In this document: one piece after another, positions 45,624-54,237 of the stretch
How the letters are laid out: every line of letters begins with the position of its first letter
How positions within the stretch are numbered: the first letter of the stretch is position 1
The notes under the pieces: model-generated
What the model was told of the DNA's origin: nothing
Seen by the model: only the letters and a program-made list of their open reading frames with translations
The model's database searches: none
Assembly: GCA_020633315.1 (NCBI GenBank)
Contig: JACKDV010000004.1
Coordinates: forward strand, 1-64,000
Reading direction: 5' to 3'
Source: Myxococcales bacterium
Lineage (GTDB): Bacteria; Myxococcota_A; Polyangia; Nannocystales; Nannocystaceae
Length of the DNA: 64,000 bases
Made by a program: the position numbers and the translations under genes

Positions 45624-45877
45624 TCGCCACCCGGGCTCGCCCGCGGCGACGCGGGCCGCGAGCTCGCGGGCGCCCGGCCGAGGGGCAGGCCGCTCGCGCG
45701 CGCCCACGCGCGAGCGGGCTCGACTTCGGCCACCGACGCGGCACCCACGCTCCGCGATGGCCTCGTTTCCTCGTTTTTCTTGGCGCCGCCTTCGATCGTG
45801 TGTCATGGCCATCCTTGGCGGCCGCTCGTCTCTTCACCGTGCGACCGACGACGGCCAGCAAGGGAAGTCACCTCCAG

Positions 45878-46861
45878 ATGCCCCGACCGCGAATCGCGAC
45901 CGTGCTGCTGCTGGGCATGCTCGGTTCCACCCTGGGCTGTGCCGATCTGATGGTCCAGCGCGCCGGCGATGCGCTCCGCCGTCAGCAGGTGGGCAGCCAG
46001 CCGCACGCCACGGGGGTCGACTCGCGCAAGGGAGCCCCCGGCCCCACCCGCGCCATCATCCACGGGGCCACCTACGACGCGGCCGACGGCCTGGTCGATG
46101 GCCTGGTCGACTCGCTCGAGGATCCCGATCGGCAGGACAAGCTCGATGCCCTCGCCGACAAGCTCGAGGAGCGGGTGGAGAGCATCTCCGAGGGCGCGGG
46201 CGAGGCCGCGATCGTGGGGGTCAACGCCAAGCTCCCCGAGATGCAGGGGACCATAACCCGCATGGTCCGCAACCTGCGGCGCGACCTCGACCTCGACCCC
46301 GAGAAGACGGTGCAGAAGGTCTTCCGCCAGGTGGGCAAGAGCCTCGAGTCCGAGGTCCGCCCGCAGGTGAAGCTGATGATCAAGGAGGTCCTCGACGAGG
46401 CGATGGGCCCCGGGCTGCAGGAGCGGATGGACAACAACGTCACGCCCGCCGTCCGCGAGCTCACCAAGGACCTGCCGACCCTCGTGGGCGACATCGCCGA
46501 GCAGGCCGTCACGCGCTCGCTCAAGGCCGCCAACGAGGGGATCGCCCCCGTGCAGAGCAAGTTCCAGGAGACCACCGAGGAGATCAACCGCGGCCTGCTC
46601 CGCCTGCTGATCGTCCTGCTGGTGGTCCTCGCCATCGTGGCCACCGTGGTGGGCTTCCTGTGGTGGCGCGCCCGCGGCCAGCGAGAGAGCCGCGACCGGA
46701 TGCTCCGCATGGTCGCCAGCGCGATCAAGCAGGTGGGCGAGGAGGGGACGGTGGGGATGTACCGCCAGAAGATCAAGGAGATCGCGCAGCTCAACCGCAA
46801 CGAGCGTGCAACCCTGGCCTCCCTGCGCTCGTTCCTGACCCGCGAGGAGCTCAAGCTGTGA
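45878..46861 (+). CDS. Probable lipoprotein with long helical region and C-terminal membrane segment
   Basis: 327 residues from the ATG at 45878. N-terminal hydrophobic stretch ending STLGC, so a weak lipobox. Residues about 65-235 are amphipathic and helical with heptad character (LVDSLEDPDRQDKLDALADKLEERVESI). One membrane segment (about 255-280, LIVLLVVLAIVATVVGFLWW) and a basic C-terminal helix. With both ends in membranes it could span the periplasm. The 254 nt before it (45624-45877) show no gene. Confidence 0.65.
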   Translation: MPRPRIATVLLLGMLGSTLGCADLMVQRAGDALRRQQVGSQPHATGVDSRKGAPGPTRAIIHGATYDAADGLVDGLVDSLEDPDRQDKLDALADKLEERVESISEGAGEAAIVGVNAKLPEMQGTITRMVRNLRRDLDLDPEKTVQKVFRQVGKSLESEVRPQVKLMIKEVLDEAMGPGLQERMDNNVTPAVRELTKDLPTLVGDIAEQAVTRSLKAANEGIAPVQSKFQETTEEINRGLLRLLIVLLVVLAIVATVVGFLWWRARGQRESRDRMLRMVASAIKQVGEEGTVGMYRQKIKEIAQLNRNERATLASLRSFLTREELKL

Positions 46862-46866
46862 GCCGG

Positions 46867-46888
46867 GCCCGGGGCGCGGGCTGGGTTT
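46867..46888 (+). terminator. Short GC hairpin with T-run
   Basis: GCCCG, 5-nt loop, CGGGC, followed by TGGGTTT, just after the stop at 46861. Short stem; tentative. Confidence 0.3.
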
Positions 46889-46937
46889 AAGGCGGCGTTA
46901 AGTCGTCCGCCGGGTGGTCGCGGGTCATACCGAGAGC

Positions 46938-47279
46938 ATGCAGATGCCCTCGGTGCCGACCCTCGACGCTCCTGCCCGACGCACTCGCATCTACGGCGCG
47001 CCGGTGGAGCTGGTGGCCCCCCCGTCGCAGCCCTCGGCCGAGACCACGCAGGTCGGTCCGCTGCGGGGCCGGACGCTGCCCTTCGTGCCGGTCATCGTCC
47101 CCGCCTCGCCGGCCTCGTCCGCGGCTGCGACCGTGTCGAGCGTGACGCCTTCGAGCTCGCCGGTCTCGCCGGCCCGGTCCCCGAGGGTGCTCCCACCGCT
47201 CGCGGTGGCGTCGATGCTGCTGATCTCGAGCGCACTGCTGCTCGCCTCGCTCGGCCTGGCGATCGAGGCGATGCTGTAG
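46938..47279 (+). CDS. Small Pro/Ser-rich protein with C-terminal membrane segment
   Basis: 113 residues from the ATG at 46938. A Pro/Ser/Val-rich soluble part (about 1-85) is followed by one hydrophobic segment (LAVASMLLISSALLLASLGLA, about 88-108). TTAAG occurs twice just upstream (around 46888-46902). Unknown function; coding status is likely but not certain. Confidence 0.5.
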   Translation: MQMPSVPTLDAPARRTRIYGAPVELVAPPSQPSAETTQVGPLRGRTLPFVPVIVPASPASSAAATVSSVTPSSSPVSPARSPRVLPPLAVASMLLISSALLLASLGLAIEAML

Positions 47280-47312
47280 CGGCGGTCCGGGCCTTGGCCT
47301 ACAGCCCTCGGC

Positions 47313-48080
47313 CTACAGGTGGTAGCCGCCGTCGATCGGCAGCACGGCACCGCTGATGAACGACGCCTCGGGGCTGGCCAGGAACGCGATCACGCCGCCC
47401 ACGTCACCGGGCACGCCGATCCGCTTGAGCGCAGTGTTCGAGCGGATGTGATCGCGCGCCGGCGGCATGTTGGAGAATAGCTCCGCGTTGAAGTCGTCGT
47501 CGAGGCCACCGGGGGCCACGGCGTTGACGGTGATGCCCCGCGGGCCGAGGAAGGCGGCGAGGTAGGCGGTGAGGCACTGCAGCGCCGCCTTGATCGGCCC
47601 GTAGCTCACCAGCGGCCCGAAGGCGATGCGAGCGGTGCCCGAGCCCAGGTTGATGATGCGCCCGCCCTCGGCCAGGTCGCCCATCAAGCGCTGGGTCAAG
47701 AAGAACACGCTCTTGTAGTTGGTCTGGAAGTTGTAGTCGAGGTCCTCCTCGGTGACGCGCTCGAAGGTCGCCAGCCGCAGCACCCCGGCGTTGTTGACCA
47801 GGATGTCGAAGCTCGAGCGACCCCAGCCGGCGAGCACCTGGCGGAAGGCGTCGACGAAGTCGGGGAGCCCGGCGGTGCCGGTGAGGTCCACCCGCAGGGC
47901 CGTGGCGCGCACGCCCTCGGCCTCGAGCTCGGCGACGACCTTGGCCGCCGCCTCCTCGCGCTCGCGGTAGGTGATCACCACGTCGGCGCCCCGTCGCGCC
48001 AGCGCCAGCGCCGTCTCTCGTCCGATGTTGCGGCTCCCGCCCGTCACCAGGGCGACCTTTCCTTCGAGGGGCTTGCTCAT
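47313..48080 (-). CDS. Short-chain dehydrogenase/reductase (classical SDR)
   Basis: 255 residues, ATG with AGGAG about 11 nt upstream. NAD(P)-binding TGGSRNIG (14-21, one Gly replaced by Asn as in FabG/SDR variants), NNAG (about 95), catalytic Tyr and Lys in YGPIK (about 160), PGG. Similar to FabG-like 3-ketoacyl reductases or glucose dehydrogenases; substrate not known. Divergent from the TetR gene and almost certainly its target, since both operators lie in the shared promoter region. Confidence 0.9.
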   Translation of the reverse strand: MSKPLEGKVALVTGGSRNIGRETALALARRGADVVITYREREEAAAKVVAELEAEGVRATALRVDLTGTAGLPDFVDAFRQVLAGWGRSSFDILVNNAGVLRLATFERVTEEDLDYNFQTNYKSVFFLTQRLMGDLAEGGRIINLGSGTARIAFGPLVSYGPIKAALQCLTAYLAAFLGPRGITVNAVAPGGLDDDFNAELFSNMPPARDHIRSNTALKRIGVPGDVGGVIAFLASPEASFISGAVLPIDGGYHL

Positions 48081-48107
48081 GGTCCGTTCTCCTCGTCGGC
48101 CTTGTTT

Positions 48108-48124
48108 GGAAACGATTCGTTTCC
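48108..48124. promoter_or_regulatory. TetR operator O1
   Basis: GGAAACG-ATT-CGTTTCC, perfect 7-bp arms. It lies just downstream of the predicted SDR transcription start, so binding would block SDR transcription. Shares AAACG-N3-CGTTT with O2. Confidence 0.7.
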
Positions 48125-48138
48125 ATTCCGACGATCGA

Positions 48139-48167
48139 AAAGTAAACGGCCCGTTTCGTTTTGTCAA
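48139..48167 (-). promoter_or_regulatory. SDR promoter TTGACA-N17-TACTTT
   Basis: On the minus strand, -35 TTGACA (48167-48162), exactly 17 bp spacer, -10 TACTTT (48144-48139). Transcription would start near 48132 and run into the SDR gene. This is the only near-consensus -35 I found in the window. Operator O2 fills most of the spacer. Confidence 0.75.
48144..48156. promoter_or_regulatory. TetR operator O2
   Basis: AAACG-GCC-CGTTT lies between -35 and -10 of the SDR promoter and upstream of the TetR gene's own -10-like GATACT (48171-48176), so one site could repress both genes. Centres of O1 and O2 are 34 bp apart, about three helical turns. Confidence 0.65.
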
Positions 48168-48184
48168 GATGATACTCTCCGATC

Positions 48185-48799
48185 ATGTCTCGGGCCGAAG
48201 CGACGAATCGCGCCAATCCCGCCACGCCGGCCACGACGGCCGGCCGACCCCGCAGCAAGCGGGCCCATGCCGCGGTGCTGGAGACCACGCGAGAGCTGCT
48301 GTCGACCCTCACCTACGACCAGCTCTCGGTCGATCGCATCGCGGCCGAGTCGGGGGTGAGCAAGCGGACCATCTACCGCTGGTGGTCCAACAAGGCGGCG
48401 ATCGTGATGGAGGCCGCCACCGCCACCGACATCCCCGCGCCCGACACCGGCACCCTGCGCGGCGACCTGGTGGCGCTGCTGGTCGGCATCTTCGACAACG
48501 TCGCGACCCACCGACCGGCGCAGGCGATCCGCGGCCTGCTGTGCGAGGCGCAATTCGATCCCGCCTTCGCCGAGGACTTCCGCGGGTACATTGGTCGACG
48601 GCGGCAGCTCTGCCTGGAGATCGTGATCCGGGCCGCCGCACGCCACGAGCTGCGAGCAGGCGTCCAGCCCGAGATCGTCGCCGACCTCGTCTACGGCGCC
48701 TACTGGAACCGCTTCCTCATCGGACACGCACCGCTCGACCGCGCCTTCGCGGAGCAGGTGGTCGACACGTTGCTCGCGGGCATCGAGCCGCACGGGTGA
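48185..48799 (+). CDS. TetR-family transcriptional repressor
   Basis: 204 residues. N-terminal HTH about 28-75 with the family signature TYDQLSVDRIAAESGVSKRTIYRWWSNKAAIV, then a helical ligand domain with a DUF/TetR_C-like tail (RGYIGRRRQLCLEIVIRAAARHEL). GATACT ends 8 nt before the ATG, so probably leaderless and autoregulated through O2. Ligand unknown; it likely induces the SDR, i.e. a detoxification or lipid/carbonyl stress switch. Confidence 0.9.
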   Translation: MSRAEATNRANPATPATTAGRPRSKRAHAAVLETTRELLSTLTYDQLSVDRIAAESGVSKRTIYRWWSNKAAIVMEAATATDIPAPDTGTLRGDLVALLVGIFDNVATHRPAQAIRGLLCEAQFDPAFAEDFRGYIGRRRQLCLEIVIRAAARHELRAGVQPEIVADLVYGAYWNRFLIGHAPLDRAFAEQVVDTLLAGIEPHG

Positions 48800-49097
48800 G
48801 CCGAGCCTCGCTCCTCACCCCCGTCATCGGCACCGAGGGCACCGGCTTCTCGATCGCCAGCCGTGGAGATCTCCCCGTCCTGGTCGTCGCAGGTCGAGGC
48901 AACGTGCCCACCGCCCGAGCTCGCGTGGTCTTCCCCGTCCGACTTCGGAAGGCTGCCTTCCGATTCCTCGGCCGCACGAGGCTACGCCTCGGCTGCAAAT
49001 CCGAGGACCGCGGGAACAGCGCAAGCGACTCGAGCGTCGAGAACTCGCGCCGATCCTGGCCTCCCTGTAGCTTTCCGACCATCGCGGCCCGCCGCCC
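48800..49097. other. 298-nt intergenic stretch, no gene seen
   Basis: Between the TetR gene and the acyltransferase gene. No reading frame has convincing codon use. A -10-like TAGCTT (49068-49073) lies 24 nt before the acyltransferase ATG. Confidence 0.4.
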
Positions 49098-50755
49098 ATG
49101 CTGTTTCCGACCTTCGACTACCTGGTCTTCCTGGTGCCGATCCTGGTCGCCTTCTGGGCGCTGGGGCACCGACCGGTAGCGCGGGTCCTGCTGCTGCTCG
49201 GCGCGAGCTACTTCTTCTACATGGCGGGCCCCAAGACGGACCCGCCGCCCACGCCCTGGTACTTCGCGGGGCTCTTGGTGTTCTCGACGGCGCTCGACTA
49301 CTTCGTCGGGCACCAGATCCACCGCCGCACCCCGCTGCTGCACCACTCCGATCCCGCCGTGGCCGCGAGGGCCAAGCGCGGCCGCAACCTGCTGCTGCTG
49401 CTCAGCCTGGTGGGCAACCTGGGGCTGCTCGGCTACTTCAAGTACGTCGACTTCTTCGTCGACACCTTCGCCGATCTGGCCGACGCGCTGGGCGTGCCCT
49501 TCGTGGCCCCGCACATCGAGACCATCCTCCCCGTCGGCATCTCGTTCTACACCTTCCAGAGCCTGAGCTACTCGATCGACGTGTGGCGCGAGCGGCTGAC
49601 CCCCGAGCCCTCGTTCCGCAAGTTCGCCCTGTTCGTCACCTTCTTCCCGCAGCTCGTGGCCGGCCCCATCGTGCGCGCCAACGAGCTGCTGCCCCAGCTC
49701 CACCGCCGCCCCCGGCTCAACCCGCTGGCCATGGAGGAGGGCTGTTCAAGATCTGCAAGGGCCTGGTCAAGAAGGTCGTGCTCGGCGACTGGATCGCGGT
49801 CCAGCTCACCGATCGCATCTTCGACGCCCCGGGCACCTTCAGCTCGCTCGAGCTGATGCTGGCGCTCTACGCCTACACCCTGCAGATCTACGCCGACTTC
49901 TCGGGCTACTCCGACATCGCCATCGGCCTGGGGCGCATGCTGGGCTTCAAGCTGCCGGAGAACTTCGACCGCCCCTACCAGGCCACCAACCTCGGCGAAT
50001 TCTGGCGGCGCTGGCACATGACGCTGTCGACCTGGCTGCGCGACTACCTGTTCTTCCCCCTGGGAGGCAGCCGCCTCGGCCCCGCCCGCACCTACCTCAA
50101 CCTGTGGCTCACCATGTTCCTGGTGGGCATGTGGCACTACACGCCGGGCACGAGCTGGAACTTCGTCATCTACAGCAACCTCCACGGCCTGGCGATGCTC
50201 TACAACCGCTGGAACCGGGTCCGGCGACGCGACGGGCCGCGCGGGCGGAGGATCGCCTCGCTGGTGGCGGCCGCGCTCGCGGTGGGCCTGGCCTGCGGGG
50301 TGGCGGGCGAGCTGGTGCTCGACCTCGAGCGCAGCGCCGCGATCGTCTGCGCCGGCCTGGGCGTGGCCTTCTTCGCGCTGGTCACCTGGCTGCCGCCGAG
50401 CGGGGGCCCGCTCAACACCGTCGCCCACGTGGTGCTCACCTACCACTTCACGGTGCTCTCGCGGGTGTTCTTCCGCGCCCCCGACTTCCCCACCGCCAAG
50501 GCGATGGTGGCCGGCCTGCTGCGCTTCGACGAGCAGCTCGTGCGCCCCGGCCTGCTCACCGCCTGGCTGTGGCTGGCCCTGGTCGCCGGCACCCTCTACC
50601 ACTTCACCCCGCGCGCGTGGGTGGAGCACACCCTGTGGAGCTGGTTCCGTCGGATCCCCGGCCCGGTGCTGGGGCTGATGATGGGCCTGCTCGGCCTGGG
50701 CCTGATGAAGCTCATGGCCGGCGCCCCGCGGACCTTCATCTACTTCAACTTCTAG
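49098..50755 (+). pseudogene. MBOAT O-acyltransferase (AlgI/DltB-like) with one-base frameshift
   Basis: The first frame (49098 to about 49740) encodes membrane segments and ILPVGISFYTFQSLSYSIDVW; the second frame continues from CTG at 49742 with the rest of a normal MBOAT: FWRRWHMTLSTWLRDYLFFPLGG and the catalytic-His region GMWHYTPGTSWNFV...LHG. Joined they give one full-length protein of about 550 residues. A single missing G in the GGAGGAGGG run at 49735-49741 explains it (MEEG-LFKICKGLVKK). Everything else is intact, so either a sequencing/assembly error or a recent mutation. Family role: moves acyl groups (often acetyl) onto exported polysaccharide or other acceptors from the membrane. 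Followed 4 nt later by the SGNH hydrolase, as in alginate or peptidoglycan O-acetylation pairs. Confidence 0.85.
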
Positions 50756-50759
50756 GCCC

Positions 50760-52355
50760 ATGAGCGACGCGACCCACCCCGCCCCCGAGCCCGAGCACAT
50801 CGGGCTGCTCGACGTGGACGAGCAGGTCGACGAGGTCGTGCTGCGGGCCGGCGACGGCGACGACCTCGGCCCCTACCCCCCGGGGACCTTCCGCAAGATC
50901 GTCTCGGGCATGGTCACCCTGGCCCTGCTGATCGCCAGCACCTACCTGGTGGAGGGGCTGCACTGGGCGCGGCCGTGGGTCCCCGGCGAGGAGCCCATGC
51001 TGTTCTGGAACCTGCTGGGCCGCGAGCTGCTCGGCGAGGGCGAGGAGGTGCAGGAGGCCGCCGAGCGAGTCGAGCTCGCCGAGCGCATGGCCTCCGAGGT
51101 CATCGATCGCGTCGACGAGGGGCCGCTGCCAGTGCGCCCCGTGATCGAGCCGCCGCCGCCCGGCACCGAGCTACCGCCCTACCAGCCCCACCCCGACGAC
51201 GCCGAGACGGTGCCGCGCTCGCTGGAGCTGCCCGACCCCACCGCCCTCGACTCCTTCTATGCCCAGCTCGCGCGCACCGGGGCGGGCTACGCCGGCGCCA
51301 TCACCCGCGTGAGCCACTGGGGCGACTCGGCGATCGCCAACGACAACATCGCCTCGGCCCTGCGCTTCGACATGCAGCGGCGCTTCGGCGACGCCGGCCA
51401 CGGCTTCCACCTGGTGGCCAAGCCCAACGCCAGCTACCGCCACCAGGGCGTGCGCTTCAGCGGCGGAGAGGGCTGGCAGCTCTGCTACATCATCAACGAG
51501 TGCCGCGGCGACGGCCTCTACGGCCTGGGCGGCACCACGGTGTGGTCGCCCGGCGGCGGCGACTCGCAGTGGAAGACCGAGACCAAGCTGCCCTACGGCC
51601 AGCAGGTGTCGCGCTTCGAGATCTGGTACCGGGCCCAGCCCAAGGGCGGCCGGCTGCGGGTGAAGGTCGACGGCAAGGAGCACGAGCTCCTCTCCACCGC
51701 CGCCCCCGAGGCCCATGACGAGTGGCACACCGTGACGCTGCCCGACGGCGCGCACACCATCGGCCTGCGCGCCGCCGCGGGCGGCCAGGCGCGCCTGTAC
51801 GGGGTGGTGCTCGAGCGCGACGTGCCGGGCGTGGTGTGGGACGGCATGGCGCAGCTCGGCGCCTTCTCGCGCAAGATGCTGCTGTTCGAGCCCGCGCACC
51901 TGCGCGCGCAGATCGATCACCGCGACCCCGACCTGCTGGTCTTCACCTTCGGCGGCAACGACCTCACCCTGGCCCCCGGCAAGCTCGCGCGCTACGAGCA
52001 GGACTTCGGCGAGGTGCTCCGCCGCTTCCGCGGCCAGGAGCACCCGCGAGCCTGCCTGGTGATGGCGCCGGTCGACCACGGCATGCGGGAGGGCCAGCGC
52101 ATCGTCAGCGTGCCGATGGTGGCGCGCATCGTGGAGATCCAGCGCAAGGTGGCGCTGGCCGAGGGCTGCGCCTTCTTCGACACCGTGGCCGCGATGGGCG
52201 GCGAGGGCTCGGCCGCGCGCTGGCGCAAGTCCACGCCGCCGCTGCTCAGCGGCGACCTGGCCCACCTCACCCACGCGGGGCAGAAGGTGATCGGCCACAT
52301 GGTCTACCTCGCGCTGATGGAAGAGTACGTCCGGTACCGCCAGCGCGAGGGCTGA
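50760..52355 (+). CDS. Membrane-anchored SGNH hydrolase/acyltransferase partner
   Basis: 531 residues. One membrane segment (about 46-66), a linker, then an SGNH/GDSL fold about 175-525: block I HWGDSAIAND with the catalytic Ser (about 186), block III FGGND, block V DLAHLTHAGQ (Asp-x-x-His). A jelly-roll-like insert (about 240-365, EGWQLCYIINECRG, RLRVKVDGKEHELL) separates blocks I and III and may bind a glycan. The active site lies in the periplasm. Paired with the MBOAT gene, as AlgJ/AlgX or PatB work with AlgI/PatA: one moves acyl groups across the membrane, the other transfers or removes them. Confidence 0.85.
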   Translation: MSDATHPAPEPEHIGLLDVDEQVDEVVLRAGDGDDLGPYPPGTFRKIVSGMVTLALLIASTYLVEGLHWARPWVPGEEPMLFWNLLGRELLGEGEEVQEAAERVELAERMASEVIDRVDEGPLPVRPVIEPPPPGTELPPYQPHPDDAETVPRSLELPDPTALDSFYAQLARTGAGYAGAITRVSHWGDSAIANDNIASALRFDMQRRFGDAGHGFHLVAKPNASYRHQGVRFSGGEGWQLCYIINECRGDGLYGLGGTTVWSPGGGDSQWKTETKLPYGQQVSRFEIWYRAQPKGGRLRVKVDGKEHELLSTAAPEAHDEWHTVTLPDGAHTIGLRAAAGGQARLYGVVLERDVPGVVWDGMAQLGAFSRKMLLFEPAHLRAQIDHRDPDLLVFTFGGNDLTLAPGKLARYEQDFGEVLRRFRGQEHPRACLVMAPVDHGMREGQRIVSVPMVARIVEIQRKVALAEGCAFFDTVAAMGGEGSAARWRKSTPPLLSGDLAHLTHAGQKVIGHMVYLALMEEYVRYRQREG

Positions 52356-52374
52356 TCCCGGCGGGGCGCGGGAG

Positions 52375-52392
52375 GACCCGGTCCCCCGGGTC
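52375..52392 (+). terminator. Hairpin after the MBOAT/SGNH operon
   Basis: GACCCGG, TCCC loop, CCGGGTC; perfect 7-bp stem 19 nt after the stop codon; no T-tract. Confidence 0.45.
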
Positions 52393-52422
52393 GGCCGAGG
52401 AACGCCGGTCATCGCCATGTCG

Positions 52423-52428
52423 TAGTCT
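52423..52428 (+). promoter_or_regulatory. -10-like TAGTCT, 6 nt before GTG
   Basis: TAGTCT ends 6 nt before the GTG at 52435, the same geometry as at 8402 and 28762. Confidence 0.45.
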
Positions 52429-52434
52429 ACGGCG

Positions 52435-53016
52435 GTGACTCGTTGGCGCTCGTCCCTGGTCTTGCCCTGTGCGCTGCTGTCGATCGCCGCCTGCCCCTCC
52501 GGCTCCGGCGACGACTCCGGGGGCGGGACGGGCTCCCCGACCACGACGACGCCCGCCGCCACGGCGTCGGCCACCGAGCCCTCGACCGAGACCGGCAGCC
52601 CACTTCGCTGCGACCAGGCCACCACCCCCGAGCAGTGCGCCCAGGCGGAGCCCTGGACCGCCGACGATCCCTACGGCTGCTCGTGGACTCCCATCTACGT
52701 CGCCACCCTGGCCGCCGACGGGAGCTGCAGCTTCGAGCCCATGGGAGGCAGCTGCACCGAGTTCGCCTACGGGGACACGGACTGCGGACAGCACCCCGCC
52801 GCGTGCGGCTTCGAGGTGTTCGGCGAGGTCGCCGAGGACGGCACCATGACCATCGCCCGCACGCCCTCGTCCTGCGAGCAGGATCCCTTCGTCCTGCCGC
52901 TGGTCCTGTGCTCGAACGGCATCGACGCGGGCACCGGGGACACGGGCTCGGACACCGGCGGGCCGACCGATGAAGAGATGCTGTGCACCTGCGGCTGCGC
53001 CCCCAGCTACCCCTGA
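52435..53016 (+). CDS. Secreted Cys-rich lipoprotein
   Basis: 193 residues from a GTG. Lipobox SIAAC, Thr/Ser/Gly linker (about 22-55), then a small domain with about ten Cys (LRCDQATTPEQCAQAE, YGCSWTP, SCSFEPMGGSC, DCGQHPAACGF) and a second Gly/Asp/Thr linker ending CTCGCAP. Disulfide-rich, probably exported to the outer membrane. No family recognised; typical of the many small Cys-rich lipoproteins of Nannocystineae (inference). Confidence 0.75.
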   Translation: MTRWRSSLVLPCALLSIAACPSGSGDDSGGGTGSPTTTTPAATASATEPSTETGSPLRCDQATTPEQCAQAEPWTADDPYGCSWTPIYVATLAADGSCSFEPMGGSCTEFAYGDTDCGQHPAACGFEVFGEVAEDGTMTIARTPSSCEQDPFVLPLVLCSNGIDAGTGDTGSDTGGPTDEEMLCTCGCAPSYP

Positions 53017-53147
53017 GCACGCTCGGGCGAGCGCCGCGGGCGTGGTCATCATCACACCCGGATCGACCGCGACCGCACCCCACCGGTCGATCCGCAACCA
53101 CGCCGGCCCCGCCCCGTCCCATACTCACCCCTGCCGCACCGACCACC

Positions 53148-54233
53148 ATGACCGCCATCCGCCTCCCCGCCGAGACCAAGTTCGCCGACGAGCTGGCCGC
53201 CCTGGGCCGCACCGACGACGGCTCCCGCCCCCCGGGCTGGGCCCTGTCGCCCAAGGCCGTCGCCACCTACATCCTGGGCGCGAGCAAGCCCGTCGACGGC
53301 GTCGAGATCACCCCCAAGTTCATCGGCGACAAGGCGCTGGTCGAGGTGGCGATCGCCACCCTGGTCTCCGACCGCGCCCTGATGCTGGTGGGCGAGCCGG
53401 GCACGGCCAAGAGCTGGCTGAGCGAGCACCTGTGCGCGGCGATCAGCGGCGACAGCGGGCTCGTCGTGCAGGGCACGGCCGGGACCTCCGAGGACCACAT
53501 CAAGTACAGCTGGAACTACGCCCTGCTGCTGGCCGAGGGGCCCTCCGACAAGGCGCTGGTGCCCTCGCCCATCTTCCGCGCGATGGAGCAGGGCAAGTTC
53601 GCCCGCTTCGAGGAGATCACCCGCACCCCCGCCGAGATCCAGGACGCGCTGATCTCGATCCTCTCCGAGAAGCAGGTGGCGGTGCCCGAGCTGGGGCGCA
53701 TCGTCTCGGCCGCGCGGGGCTTCAACCTCATCGCCACCGCCAACACCCGCGACCGCGGGGTCAACGAGATGAGCGCGGCCCTCAAGCGGCGCTTCAACTT
53801 CGTCACCATCCCCGTCGTCAGCAAGCTCGAGCAGGAGATCGCCATCGTCACCAAGCGCGAGGCGGAGCTGCGGGCCGACTACCAGGTGGAGCCCACCCCG
53901 CCCGAGGAGCTGGTCACCCTGCTGGTCACGATGTTCCAGGAGCTGCGGGCCGGGGTCACCAAGGACCGCAAGACCAAGGTCAACCCGCCCAGCTCGGTGA
54001 TGTCGACGGCCGAGGCGATCAGCGTGCTGTTCAACAGCGCGATCCTGGCCCAGCACTTCGGCAGCGGGCAGGTGGGCCCCAAGGAGCTGGCCCGCTCGCT
54101 GGTGGGCGCGGTGGCCAAGGAGAACGCCGACGACCTCAAGTCGCTGCGCGAGTACTGCGAGACCGTCGCCAAGGGACGCGACGGCCTGTGGAAGAGCTTC
54201 CACGCGGAGGCCCGCCGCGCCCTGAGGACCTGA
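53148..54233 (+). CDS. MoxR-type AAA+ ATPase (YehL-like)
   Basis: 361 residues from the ATG at 53148. Walker A GEPGTAKSW (about 85), Walker B-like KFARFEEITRTP, sensor 1 IATANTRDRG, ALKRRF (Arg finger region). MoxR proteins act as chaperones with a VWA partner, assembling or activating a complex; the partner here is the VWA protein two genes on. First gene of a tight four-gene cassette (spacings 4, 6 and 8 nt). CATACT (53120-53125) upstream is a weak -10 candidate. Confidence 0.9.
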   Translation: MTAIRLPAETKFADELAALGRTDDGSRPPGWALSPKAVATYILGASKPVDGVEITPKFIGDKALVEVAIATLVSDRALMLVGEPGTAKSWLSEHLCAAISGDSGLVVQGTAGTSEDHIKYSWNYALLLAEGPSDKALVPSPIFRAMEQGKFARFEEITRTPAEIQDALISILSEKQVAVPELGRIVSAARGFNLIATANTRDRGVNEMSAALKRRFNFVTIPVVSKLEQEIAIVTKREAELRADYQVEPTPPEELVTLLVTMFQELRAGVTKDRKTKVNPPSSVMSTAEAISVLFNSAILAQHFGSGQVGPKELARSLVGAVAKENADDLKSLREYCETVAKGRDGLWKSFHAEARRALRT

Positions 54234-54237
54234 GGCC

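Noticed and set aside
49731..49856. Reading 49098-49856 as a separate complete gene
   Set aside because: The C-terminal 40 residues after 49740 are Arg/Ser-rich shadow sequence; the MBOAT continues in another frame.
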